Source: Pseudomonas vancouverensis (GTDB taxonomy: Bacteria > Pseudomonadota > Gammaproteobacteria > Pseudomonadales > Pseudomonadaceae). From it: a stretch of 64,000 nucleotides of DNA. Position 1 is the stretch's first letter. The number at the start of each line of letters is the position of its first letter. This document shows, in pieces, positions 49,323 to 57,640 of the stretch. The notes beneath the pieces were generated by a model, which ran no database searches, had not been told where the DNA came from, and saw nothing but the letters and a program-made list of their open reading frames with translations. The position numbers were made by a program, and so were the translations under genes. Location of the stretch: the NCBI RefSeq assembly GCF_004348895.1, contig NZ_RRZK01000030.1, positions 124,001 to 188,000 of the forward strand, given 5' to 3'.

Positions 49323-50660
49323 ATGACTTTCGCCACCCTTGGCCTGATCGAACCCTTGCTACGCTCCCTTGAGACGCTCGGCTACCAGACCCCGACGCCG
49401 GTTCAGGCCCAGGCCATTCCCGCCGTTCTGGCCGGCCGTGACCTGATGGCCGCGGCGCAGACCGGCACCGGCAAGACCGCCGGTTTTGCCTTGCCGCTGC
49501 TGCAACTGCTGGCCATGGAAGGGCCGAAAGTGGCTGCCAACTCGGTACGCGCGTTGATCCTGGTACCGACCCGCGAACTGGCCGAGCAGGTCCACGAAGC
49601 CGTGCGCCAGTACGCGGAAAACCTGCCATTGCGCACTTACGCGGTGTACGGCGGCGTCAGCATCAACCCGCAAATGATGAAGCTGCGCAGCGGTGTCGAC
49701 CTGCTGGTAGCGACCCCGGGCCGCTTGCTCGACCTGTTCCGCCAGAATGCGCTGAAGTTCAACCAGCTGCAGACGCTGGTGCTGGACGAAGCTGATCGCA
49801 TGCTCGACCTGGGTTTTTCCGAGGAGCTGGCGAACATTTATCGCGCACTGCCGAAGAAGCGTCAGACGCTGCTGTTCTCGGCGACCTTCTCCGATGACAT
49901 CCGCCTGCTGGCCGGGCAGATGCTCAACGATCCGCTGAGCATTGAAGTCAGCCCGCGCAACGTCGCGGCCAACACCGTCAAGCAGTGGATCGTGACGGTC
50001 GACAAGAAGCGCAAGCCGGAACTGTTCGTGCACCTGATGCGCAAGGGCAAGTGGAAGCAGGTGCTGGTATTCGCCAAGACCCGCAACGGTGTGGATGCGC
50101 TGGTGGAAAAACTGCAGGGCCTGGGCATCAACGCCGACGGCATCCACGGCGACAAGCCGCAAGCGACGCGTCAGCGGGCGCTGGACCGTTTCAAGGCCAG
50201 TGAAGTACAGATCCTGGTCGCGACCGACGTGGCTGCCCGTGGCCTGGACATCGAAGACTTGCCGCTGGTGGTCAACTTCGACCTGCCGATCGTCGCCGAA
50301 GACTACATCCACCGTATCGGTCGTACCGGCCGCGCGGGCTCGACCGGTGAGGCGATCTCGCTGGTGTGTGCCGATGAAGTGAACCTGTTGTCGGCCATCG
50401 AGATGCTCACCCGTCAGACCCTCAAGCGCCAGAACGAACCGGACTTCGAACCCGAGCACCGCGTGCCGGACACCGATGCCAGTGGCCAGGTGATCAAGAA
50501 GCCGAAGAAACCGAAGAAGCCCAAGGCTTCCGGTGGCGGAGGCAAGCGTAACCTGGGCAAGTGGGTCGACAGCGGTGAAGTCGCTCCGGCTGAACCATCG
50601 ATCAAGCCGGTGCGTAAAGTACCGGTGTTCAATACCGGGCCGCGCAAGCGCAAGCCTTGA
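49323..50660 (+). CDS. rhlE: DEAD-box RNA helicase (RhlE group)
   Basis: A 445-residue RNA helicase: Q motif GYQTPTPVQAQAIP, motif I AAQTGTGKTAGFALP, motif II VLDEADRMLDLGF, motif III LLFSATF, motif VI YIHRIGRTGRAG. The C-terminal tail after about residue 375 is basic (KKPKKPKKPKASGGGGKRNLGKW), typical of RNA-binding extensions. Such helicases work in ribosome assembly and RNA decay; Pseudomonas has several paralogues, so the symbol is by group. Confidence 0.9.
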   Translation: MTFATLGLIEPLLRSLETLGYQTPTPVQAQAIPAVLAGRDLMAAAQTGTGKTAGFALPLLQLLAMEGPKVAANSVRALILVPTRELAEQVHEAVRQYAENLPLRTYAVYGGVSINPQMMKLRSGVDLLVATPGRLLDLFRQNALKFNQLQTLVLDEADRMLDLGFSEELANIYRALPKKRQTLLFSATFSDDIRLLAGQMLNDPLSIEVSPRNVAANTVKQWIVTVDKKRKPELFVHLMRKGKWKQVLVFAKTRNGVDALVEKLQGLGINADGIHGDKPQATRQRALDRFKASEVQILVATDVAARGLDIEDLPLVVNFDLPIVAEDYIHRIGRTGRAGSTGEAISLVCADEVNLLSAIEMLTRQTLKRQNEPDFEPEHRVPDTDASGQVIKKPKKPKKPKASGGGGKRNLGKWVDSGEVAPAEPSIKPVRKVPVFNTGPRKRKP

Positions 50661-50688
50661 TGTGCTGAGGCGTTTGTTAAGCCTTCTT

Positions 50689-50752
50689 CGCGAGCAAGCT
50701 CGCTCCCACAATGATCACATTCGTTCTGTGGGAGCGAGCTTGCTCGCGAAGG
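50689..50752. repeat. REP pair, inverted order
   Basis: TTCGCGAGCAAGCTCGCTCC and, after ACAATGATCACATTCGTTCT-like spacer, GTGGGAGCGAGCTTGCTCGC GAA. It lies between convergent rhlE and the flavoprotein gene. Confidence 0.9.
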
Positions 50753-50766
50753 GCGCGCCTCGGTCG

Positions 50767-52008
50767 TCAGTCTTTACTCCGCAACCACTCCAGCGCGCCA
50801 AAACCTGCCGCCCGCCCACTGGCGAAACACGCCGTCAGCAAATAGCCGCCCGTCGGTGCCTCCCAATCAAGCATTTCCCCCGCACAGAACACCCCCGGCA
50901 TCGCCTTGAGCATGAGTTGCTCATCCATCGCTTCAAACTTCACACCACCGGCACTACTGATCGCCTCATCCAGCGGACGGGTCTTTACCAAGGTCAGGGG
51001 CAGTGCCTTGATGGCTCGGGCCAACAGTGCTGGATCAGCAAAGGTTGCCGCGTCAGTCAATTCACGCAACAGCGCCGCTTTCACCCCATCGATCCCGACC
51101 TGGCTGTGCAGATGTTTGGCCATGGAGCGTGAACCGCGTGGTTTGCTCAGTGCGGCCTGCAATTTATCCACAGGTCGGCCGGGCAACAGATCGATATGCA
51201 CCGTGGCTGCGCCGTGTGCGTTGATCGCCTCACGGATCGGCGCCGACAGCGCGTAAATCAGACTGCCCTCAATCCCGGTCGCGGTGATCACGCATTCACC
51301 CAGTCGCGGCACATCATCATTGAGTCCGATAGCGATGTTTTTCAGCGGCGCCCCGGCGAATTTGCTGACCATCAATTCGCTCCAGGCCTGCACCTCGAAG
51401 CCGCAATTACTCGGTTGCAACGGCGCAAGTTCTACACCGCGCTGCTCCAGCGCCAGCATCCATGCGCCATCCGAGCCGAGGCGCGCCCAACTGCCGCCGC
51501 CGAGGGCGAGCAGGGTGGCGTCCGGTTGAAGGGTCTTTTCGCCTTCCGGGCTGTCGATGCGCAAGGCGCCGTGCTCATCCCAACCGAGCCAGCGATGGCG
51601 AGTGTGGATAACTACGCCACTGTCGCGCAGGCGCTTGAGCCAGGCGCGCAGTAGCGGGGCGGCTTTCATGTCGGTGGGGAACACCCGGCCGGAACTGCCG
51701 ACAAAAGTGTCGATGCCCAGGCCATGAATCCATTCGCACAGCGCCTCGGCACCGAAGCTGCGCAGCAGCGGGGCGATCTGCGGCGCGCGCTCGGCATAGC
51801 GCGATAGAAACGCCGGGTAGGCTTCGGAATGGGTGATGTTCATGCCGCCGACCCCGGCCAGCAGGAATTTTCGCCCCACCGACGGCATGCCGTCATACAG
51901 GTCGACCTTGATCGCGGCCTGGCTCAACACTTCGGCTGCCATCAGTCCGGCGGGGCCGCCGCCGATGATGGCGACGCGGGAAGGGGAGGAGGTCGAAGGC
52001 TGGGTCAT
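50767..52008 (-). CDS. TIGR03862 family flavoprotein (HI0933-like)
   Basis: A 413-residue FAD protein. N-terminal dinucleotide fold VAIIGGGPAGLMAAEVLSQA; the second FAD region is GMPSVGRKFLLAGVGGMNITHSE; the C-terminal GVFCAGEMLDWEAPTGGYLLTACFASGRAAG is typical of the family. The reaction is unknown. The ATG at 52008 is chosen. It contains exact DnaA boxes at 51164-51172 and 51603-51611. It is preceded by the histone-deacetylase-like gene on the same strand, across a 296-base gap. Confidence 0.9.
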   Translation of the reverse strand: MTQPSTSSPSRVAIIGGGPAGLMAAEVLSQAAIKVDLYDGMPSVGRKFLLAGVGGMNITHSEAYPAFLSRYAERAPQIAPLLRSFGAEALCEWIHGLGIDTFVGSSGRVFPTDMKAAPLLRAWLKRLRDSGVVIHTRHRWLGWDEHGALRIDSPEGEKTLQPDATLLALGGGSWARLGSDGAWMLALEQRGVELAPLQPSNCGFEVQAWSELMVSKFAGAPLKNIAIGLNDDVPRLGECVITATGIEGSLIYALSAPIREAINAHGAATVHIDLLPGRPVDKLQAALSKPRGSRSMAKHLHSQVGIDGVKAALLRELTDAATFADPALLARAIKALPLTLVKTRPLDEAISSAGGVKFEAMDEQLMLKAMPGVFCAGEMLDWEAPTGGYLLTACFASGRAAGFGALEWLRSKD

Positions 52009-52061
52009 GGGATGCGCTGGGGTCTGGCGGGATAAGCCGCCCATTCTAGCAGCACCATTCC

Positions 52062-52169
52062 CCGTGGGAGCGAACTTGGTCCGGGCGGCGTTCCGACGAT
52101 GATGGCGGCACATTCAGTGCTTGCAGATCTGATACACCGCCATCGCGAGCAGGCTCGCTCCTACAGGTG
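52062..52169. repeat. REP pair, chimeric type
   Basis: GTGGGAGCGAACTTGGTCCG continuing GGCGGCGTTCCGACGATGAT on the left, CCATCGCGAGCAGGCTCGCT CCTACAG on the right. It belongs to the second core group. Confidence 0.85.
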
Positions 52170-52213
52170 ACTTTTTGCCACGACAGATGGCTGGTCAAAA
52201 AATGATCGCCGCT

Positions 52214-52302
52214 CTACAGGCTATACACAGTAAGACCTGTAGCCCCTTTCACTCAGGTTATCCACAGGCAGTTCCACAGGCATTGTGGGTAAAGCATCCA
52301 CA
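52214..52302. promoter_or_regulatory. DnaA-box cluster in the flavoprotein leader
   Basis: Within 82 bases: CTATACACA (52221-52229, 8/9 to TTATNCACA), exact TTATCCACA (52258-52266), TCCACA core (52273-52278), TGTGGGTAA (52284-52292, inverse TTACCCACA) and GCATCCACA (52294-52302). The first box is bracketed by the inverted repeat CTACAGG/CCTGTAG (52214-52220, 52236-52242). DnaA binding is inferred. Confidence 0.6.
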
Positions 52303-52304
52303 GC

Positions 52305-53225
52305 TCAGTGACAGCCTGATGACGTCCAGACGCGCTGCGCGCTGTGATGGAGGATGCCGTGGCGGCGGGCGAGGGCCTTGCGGTCCTTGCTGTAGCCGCC
52401 GCCGATCACGCCGACCACCGGGATGTCGCGGCCCAGGCAGTGGCGCATGACGCTTTCGTCGCGTGCGGCGACGCCCTGGTCGGTGAGTTTCAGGTAACCG
52501 AGGGCGTCGTCCTTGTGCACATCGACGCCGGCGTCGTACAGCACCAGGTCTGGCTGGTAGAGCGGCAGCAGGTAATTGAGCGCATCGTCGACCACTTTCA
52601 GGTAATCGGTGTCGCCCATGCCGTTGGGCAGCGGAATGTCCCAGTCACTTTCGGCCTTGCGCGCGGGAAAGTTCTTTTCGCAGTGCAGGGAGACGGTCAC
52701 CGCTTCAGGGGTGTTGTGCAGAATTCGTGCAGTGCCGTCGCCCTGGTGCACGTCGCAATCGAAGATCAACACACGATTGACCCGACCGCTTTCCAGCAGG
52801 AAATGGCTGATCACCGCCAGGTCATTGAAGATGCAGAACCCGGCCGGGTAATCGTAATGCGCGTGGTGAGTGCCGCCGGCCAGGTGGCAGGCCAGGCCGT
52901 GTTCGAGCGCCTGCTCGGCCGCCAGCAACGAACCGCCAACCGCTCGCACCGTGCGGCGGGCCAGGGCCTCGCTCCAGGGCAGGCCCAGGCGGCGCTGGTC
53001 TTCCCGGGACAGATCGCCACTCATATAACGTTCGATATACGAAGGGTCATGGGCGAGGGCGAGAATATCGTTTGGGCACAGCTGCGGGCGCAGCAGGTCG
53101 GCGTCGCGGGTCAGGCCGCTGTCCACCAGGTGATCGCGTAACAGGCGAAACTTGTCCATCGGGAAGCGGTGATCCGCCGGAAACTCGGGGCTGTAGTCTT
53201 CGTGATAAATCAGCGGCAGCGGCAT
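52305..53225 (-). CDS. Histone deacetylase family (acetylpolyamine/acetyl-lysine hydrolase-like) protein
   Basis: A 306-residue arginase/deacetylase-fold hydrolase. Zinc-site and catalytic motifs: LACHLAGGTHHAHYDYPAGFCIFNDLAV (His-His dyad), VLIFDCDVHQGDGTARI (Asp and His zinc ligands), DLVLYDAGVDVHKDDALG (Asp ligand) and VVGVIGGGYS. Substrates in bacteria include acetylpolyamines and acetylated lysines; not determinable here. ATGs at 53225 and 53231 are both possible; the first is chosen because MPLPLIYHEDYSPEFP is where conservation begins. Confidence 0.92.
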   Translation of the reverse strand: MPLPLIYHEDYSPEFPADHRFPMDKFRLLRDHLVDSGLTRDADLLRPQLCPNDILALAHDPSYIERYMSGDLSREDQRRLGLPWSEALARRTVRAVGGSLLAAEQALEHGLACHLAGGTHHAHYDYPAGFCIFNDLAVISHFLLESGRVNRVLIFDCDVHQGDGTARILHNTPEAVTVSLHCEKNFPARKAESDWDIPLPNGMGDTDYLKVVDDALNYLLPLYQPDLVLYDAGVDVHKDDALGYLKLTDQGVAARDESVMRHCLGRDIPVVGVIGGGYSKDRKALARRHGILHHSAQRVWTSSGCH

Positions 53226-53304
53226 GGTCATTTCGTGCAGGAATGAGAGACGAATCCTACCAGCGTTGTAGACTGGCCACATTGAAATGGAGGGGCGGAG
53301 CACG

Positions 53305-53874
53305 ATGGAGCCAATACTGGAACTCGAAAGCGCGCGACTGCTGTTGCGGCAGTGGCGCGATGAAGATTTGCCGGAATTTGCGGCGATGTGTGCCGATCCC
53401 CAGGTGATGCGTTATTTTCCGGCCACCTTGAGTCGTCTGGAAAGTGCGTCATCAATCGGGCGAATCCGTGGACATTTCGCCGAGCATGGTTTCGGCTTGT
53501 GGGCGCTGCAACGCAAGGACACCGGCCAGTTCATCGGTTTTACCGGGCTCAATGTGGTCGGTTTCGACGCGCCGTTCACCCCGGCGACGGAAATCGGCTG
53601 GCGCCTGGCCCGCGAGCATTGGGGGCAGGGTTATGCCAGCGAGGCGGCCTGGACCGCTCTGCGCTGCGGCTTTGACCGTTTGTCCCTGGACGAAGTCGTT
53701 GCCTTCACCACGCTGGCCAATCTGCCTTCAGAGAAAGTCATGCAGGCCATCGGCATGCACCACGATCCGGCGGACGACTTTGATCACCCGCGCCTCGATG
53801 CCGATCACCCTTTGCGTCGGCACCTGCTGTACCGCATCAGCCGCGAGCAATGGCTGCAAACCTTGCATGGATAA
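53305..53874 (+). CDS. GNAT family N-acetyltransferase (RimJ/RimL-like)
   Basis: A 189-residue acetyltransferase. ESARLLLRQWRDEDLPEFAAMCADPQVMRYFP at the start, the acetyl-CoA-binding region EIGWRLAREHWGQGYASEAAWTALRCGF, and VVAFTTLANLPSEKVMQAIGM match the RimJ/RimL-type GNAT_3 group. The substrate (protein N-terminus or small amine) is unknown. ATG 53305 follows GGAG. Confidence 0.9.
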   Translation: MEPILELESARLLLRQWRDEDLPEFAAMCADPQVMRYFPATLSRLESASSIGRIRGHFAEHGFGLWALQRKDTGQFIGFTGLNVVGFDAPFTPATEIGWRLAREHWGQGYASEAAWTALRCGFDRLSLDEVVAFTTLANLPSEKVMQAIGMHHDPADDFDHPRLDADHPLRRHLLYRISREQWLQTLHG

Positions 53875-53979
53875 GCGGGCACGGACGTTTACAATGGCGT
53901 CATGGTGGCCTTGGCCACCAACCGAATCGACCGTTGCAGCCCAGACTGTGCGGCAATGTTTTGCGTGAGGAGAGTCTGA

Positions 53980-54849
53980 ATGAGCCAAGTGTTGGAAGAT
54001 CTGGTCGATTTGCTGACCCTGGAGCCGATCGAAGAGAACCTGTTCCGTGGCCGCAGCCAGGACCTGGGTTTTCGTCAGCTGTTCGGCGGTCAGGTGCTCG
54101 GCCAGTCGTTGTCGGCGGCCAGTCAGACCGTAGAAGAAGCGCGTCACGTGCATTCCATGCACGGTTATTTCCTGCGTCCGGGTGATGCCGGTCTGCCAGT
54201 GGTCTATCAGGTTGACCGAGTGCGCGATGGTGGCAGTTTCAGCACGCGCCGGGTCACGGCGATCCAGAAGGGTCACCCGATCTTCACTTGCAGTGCGTCG
54301 TTCCAGTACGACGAAAAGGGTTTCGAGCACCAGACCGAAATGCCCCAGGTGGTCGGCCCGGAAAACCTGCCATCGGAGCTGGAAATCACCCAGCAGCGTG
54401 CGCACCTGATTCCCGAAAAAATGCGCGAAAAACTGCTGTGCCCCAAGCCGATCGAATTTCGCCCGGTAACCGAGAAAGATCCCTACAACCCGCTGCCCTC
54501 CGATCCGGTCAAGTACGTCTGGTTCCGTGCCGATGGCGCGCTGGCAGATTCGCCGGCACTGCACAAATACCTGCTGGCCTATGCCTCGGATTTCGGTCTG
54601 CTGGTCACCTCGATGCAGCCCCACGGCAAGTCGGTCTGGCACAAGGACATGCAGGTCGCCAGCCTCGACCACGCGTTGTGGTTCCACCAGGATCTGCGTG
54701 CCGATGATTGGTTGCTGTATGCCATGGACAGTCCTTGGGCCGGCAATTCCCGCGGGTTCTCCCGTGGCAGCGTATTCAACCGCGCCGGGCAACTGGTGGC
54801 CTCGGTCACCCAGGAAGGTTTGATCCGCCATCGCAAGGATTGGGCATGA
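53980..54849 (+). CDS. tesB: Acyl-CoA thioesterase II
   Basis: A 289-residue double-hotdog thioesterase that hydrolyses medium and long-chain acyl-CoAs. LFGGQVLGQSLSAASQTV, SMHGYFLRPGDAGLPVVYQVDRVRDGGSFSTRRVTAIQ and ASLDHALWFHQDLRADDWLLYAMDSPWAG are family hallmarks with the catalytic Asp in the last. Its ATGA overlaps the HAD gene start by four bases. Confidence 0.96.
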   Translation: MSQVLEDLVDLLTLEPIEENLFRGRSQDLGFRQLFGGQVLGQSLSAASQTVEEARHVHSMHGYFLRPGDAGLPVVYQVDRVRDGGSFSTRRVTAIQKGHPIFTCSASFQYDEKGFEHQTEMPQVVGPENLPSELEITQQRAHLIPEKMREKLLCPKPIEFRPVTEKDPYNPLPSDPVKYVWFRADGALADSPALHKYLLAYASDFGLLVTSMQPHGKSVWHKDMQVASLDHALWFHQDLRADDWLLYAMDSPWAGNSRGFSRGSVFNRAGQLVASVTQEGLIRHRKDWA

Positions 54850-55439
54850 GCCTGGCCGATGTGCGTCACTGGGTGTTCGACATGGACGGCACCCTGACCG
54901 TGGCCGTGCACGATTTCGCGGCGATCCGTGTGGCGCTGGCGATTCCCCCCGAAGACGACATCCTCACGCACCTCGCTGCGCTGCCGGCCGATGAGGCCGC
55001 AGCCAAGCATGCGTGGTTGCTCGAGCATGAACGGGACCTGGCGCTGGGTTCGCAACCGGCCGTGGGTGCGGTGGAGCTGGTGCGTGATCTGGCCGGGCGC
55101 GGCTATCGCCTGGGCATTCTGACGCGCAATGCCCGGGAGCTGGCGCATGTAACGCTGGAGGCCATCGGTCTTGCCGACTGTTTTGCGCTGGAAGATGTAC
55201 TGGGTCGCGATGATGCACCGCCCAAACCGCATCCGGGCGGATTGCTGAAACTGGCCGAGGCCTGGAAGGTGCCGGCGAGCGAGATGGTGATGGTCGGTGA
55301 TTACCGTTTTGATCTGGACTGCGGCCGGGCGGCCGGTGCGCGAACGGTGCTGGTGAATCTGCCGGATAATCCATGGCCGGAACTGACCGATTGGCACGCC
55401 GCTGATTGCGTAGCGCTGCGCCGAATGTTGTCGGCTTGA
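54846..55439 (+). CDS. HAD-IA family hydrolase
   Basis: A 197-residue phosphatase-like protein. Motif I VFDMDGTLT (nucleophile Asp), motif II LTRN, motif III lysine in APPKPHPGGLLKL, motif IV VGDYRFDLDCGRAAG. Substrate unknown. Translationally coupled to tesB (ATGA overlap), so it may act on a related CoA-pathway phosphate. Confidence 0.92.
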   Translation: MSLADVRHWVFDMDGTLTVAVHDFAAIRVALAIPPEDDILTHLAALPADEAAAKHAWLLEHERDLALGSQPAVGAVELVRDLAGRGYRLGILTRNARELAHVTLEAIGLADCFALEDVLGRDDAPPKPHPGGLLKLAEAWKVPASEMVMVGDYRFDLDCGRAAGARTVLVNLPDNPWPELTDWHAADCVALRRMLSA

Positions 55440-55452
55440 TGCCCTGATCGCT

Positions 55453-55558
55453 TGCAAGCCAGCTCCCACAGGGATCACGGTAGGTCGCAACATCTGTGAG
55501 CGCCACTGAACCTGTGGGAGTGAGCTTGGTCCGGGCGGCGTTCCGACGAAGAGGCCCG
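55453..55558. repeat. Degenerate REP sequence with chimeric core
   Basis: GCTTGCAAGCCAGCTCCCAC and further on GTGGGAGTGAGCTTGGTCCG GGCGGCGTTCCGACGA. The arms are more diverged than elsewhere, but the second core is intact. Confidence 0.7.
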
Positions 55559-55570
55559 ACCAGGCAAACC

Positions 55571-56530
55571 CTAAGGCCCGAACAACGCCTTCTGCCCCTC
55601 CGGCGACGTCAGCATCCCATCGCCGTTATGGCCCACTCCGGGCACCTCGACCAATTGCTGACTCAACCCGGCCGGAGCCAGCCGCTTGAGGTAATCAAAG
55701 TAGTTGTGCCCTCGCGCCAGGCGATAGGGCCCTTGTGCCTCTGCCTCACAGCTCTTGTCCAGCGCCGGATGATTCGGATCGATGTCCTGCTGGCCCAACA
55801 AATAAACGATGTCACGCTTAAGGTAATTTTCCTGCAATTGCGCAGGCGTTTGTCCTTCAGCGTAGGCGGGTAAATCCGTCAGCCCATACTTCCAGCGATT
55901 GAAGTTCGGGCAGGTGGCGTGGCTGAACGCCACCGGGCGACGTTCATCAAAGTAGGCATAGGAAGACGGGTTGGCGATCACGTAGCGCACCGGCACGCCA
56001 GCAGCCTGAAGGGCCGGCTGATCATGGCCGAGCATCGCGTAACGCTGCACCACCTGCGCACCGCCGGAGTGCCCGGCAATGACGATCTGCTTCACATCGG
56101 GAAATTGCTGACGGTCGCCCAGGCGCGCGATGATTTCGTCCAGCGCCTGGTAGGCACTCAAATGAAAGGGTGCTGTGGATTCACCGCCGGCCATCCAGTC
56201 ATTGCCCTGCCAGCGCAACACCGTATCGGCCACAGGATGGATCGCGACGTCGTCTTCATTGAGAAACTGCGGCGCGATCACCAGGGTCGTTTGGGATTGC
56301 CCGGCCAGTTCGGCCGCTTGTTCAGCGCTGCGCAGATAGGTCTGGGCATTGCGCAGCCGGCCATGAATGATGATCAGCACGCGCTCGATTTTTGCCGGGG
56401 CCGGGCTGATGCCCACGGCCATTTCGCCTTCTTTCAACAACAGGCGCCCGGGGCTGAGTTCCTTGACTCCGTGTTCCGCCGCCTGGGCACTTGCACTGAC
56501 GATCAATACTGCCAACAACCACTTCTTCAT
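55571..56530 (-). CDS. Secreted alpha/beta hydrolase
   Basis: A 319-residue protein with a Sec signal (1-17, ending SAQA). The nucleophile elbow is VIAGHSGGAQ (Ser), with IIIHGRLRNA as the oxyanion region and the terminal histidine in GVGHNGDGML. It has extra cysteines (ATCPNF, DKSCEAE) that may form a disulfide. Probably a periplasmic or secreted esterase, substrate unknown. Its ATG begins immediately after the ypfJ stop (TAGATG), so the two genes are cotranscribed. Confidence 0.88.
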   Translation of the reverse strand: MKKWLLAVLIVSASAQAAEHGVKELSPGRLLLKEGEMAVGISPAPAKIERVLIIIHGRLRNAQTYLRSAEQAAELAGQSQTTLVIAPQFLNEDDVAIHPVADTVLRWQGNDWMAGGESTAPFHLSAYQALDEIIARLGDRQQFPDVKQIVIAGHSGGAQVVQRYAMLGHDQPALQAAGVPVRYVIANPSSYAYFDERRPVAFSHATCPNFNRWKYGLTDLPAYAEGQTPAQLQENYLKRDIVYLLGQQDIDPNHPALDKSCEAEAQGPYRLARGHNYFDYLKRLAPAGLSQQLVEVPGVGHNGDGMLTSPEGQKALFGP

Positions 56531-57424
56531 CTACAGGTTTTTCGCCGCAAAGGTATCGCACTGGCTTACCTGGCCTTGGGCGAAACCGGTTTTGAACCAG
56601 CGCACCCGTTGCGCCGACGTACCGTGGGTAAAGGAGTCCGGCACCACACGGCCCTGACCCTGTTGCTGCAAACGATCATCGCCAATGGCGTTCGCCGCGT
56701 TCAATGCTTCTTCGATATCACCCGGTTCCAGCCAGTTCAAACGCTTCTGCGCGTTGTTGGCCCAGACACCGGCCAGGCAATCGGCTTGCAGCTCCTGACG
56801 AACCAGCAAGCCGCCATCGCCCTCCATTTGCCGCCCTTGTTGGCGCGCCGCCTGAATTTTCGCCGAGACGCCGAGCAAGGTCTGCACATGGTGTCCGACT
56901 TCATGAGCGATCACGTAGGCCTGGGCGAAGTCGCCCGCGGCGGAGAAACGTTGTGACATCTCCTGAAAGAACGCCATGTCCAGGTAGACCTTCTGGTCTG
57001 CCGGGCAATAGAACGGGCCAGTTGCCGAGGTGGCCATGCCACAGGCCGAATTGACGCGGTTGCTGAACAGCACCAGGGTCGGATCTTTGTATTGGCGTCC
57101 GGCCTGTTGGAAGATCTGGCCCCAGGTGTCTTCGGTGTCGCCGAGGATCGAGCGGACGAACTCCGCACCTTCATCGTTGGCTGGCGGTGCCTTACGCGTC
57201 TGGTTGGAAGCGGGGGCCGAGGTCTGGCCCATCTGCCCGCTCAGTTGCCCGAGGATTTGCATGGGGTCCTGACCAGTGATCCAGCCGATGCCGACAATCA
57301 GCAGGATCGCCGTCAGGCTCAGGCCCTTACCGCCGCCGAAACGCATGCCACCGCCACCGCCGCCGACATCATCGCCACGGGCATCGACCACGTTGTCGCT
57401 GCGTCGGCCTTTTTTCCATAGCAT
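56531..57424 (-). CDS. ypfJ: YpfJ-family neutral zinc metallopeptidase
   Basis: A 297-residue protein with one N-terminal membrane helix (LSLTAILLIVGIGWITG) after MLWKKGRRSDNVVDARG. The zinc site HEVGHH lies in VIAHEVGHHVQTLLGV, with the third ligand region ELQADCLAGVWANN. The family's peptidase activity is predicted rather than proven. ATG 57424 is the family start; 49 upstream codons are rejected. First of a two-gene unit with the alpha/beta hydrolase. Confidence 0.93.
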   Translation of the reverse strand: MLWKKGRRSDNVVDARGDDVGGGGGGMRFGGGKGLSLTAILLIVGIGWITGQDPMQILGQLSGQMGQTSAPASNQTRKAPPANDEGAEFVRSILGDTEDTWGQIFQQAGRQYKDPTLVLFSNRVNSACGMATSATGPFYCPADQKVYLDMAFFQEMSQRFSAAGDFAQAYVIAHEVGHHVQTLLGVSAKIQAARQQGRQMEGDGGLLVRQELQADCLAGVWANNAQKRLNWLEPGDIEEALNAANAIGDDRLQQQGQGRVVPDSFTHGTSAQRVRWFKTGFAQGQVSQCDTFAAKNL

Positions 57425-57640
57425 GTGGGAATCCTCTGCTGTTCCGGGTGAAGAACCTTGCGATGAGTGTTGCTGCCAAGTAGGAGCGGCGCCAGTCCGG
57501 TCGTCAGACTGCGTGCTGTGCGGCGGGTTCCGGATTCTGTAACAATGGGTTTCACTTTTCGCATCACGCAAGCTTCATTTGGAATCTGCCATGGCCGGCC
57601 ATCAGCTTGAACGCGACTTCCCTCTCCCGGGCGTATTGTC

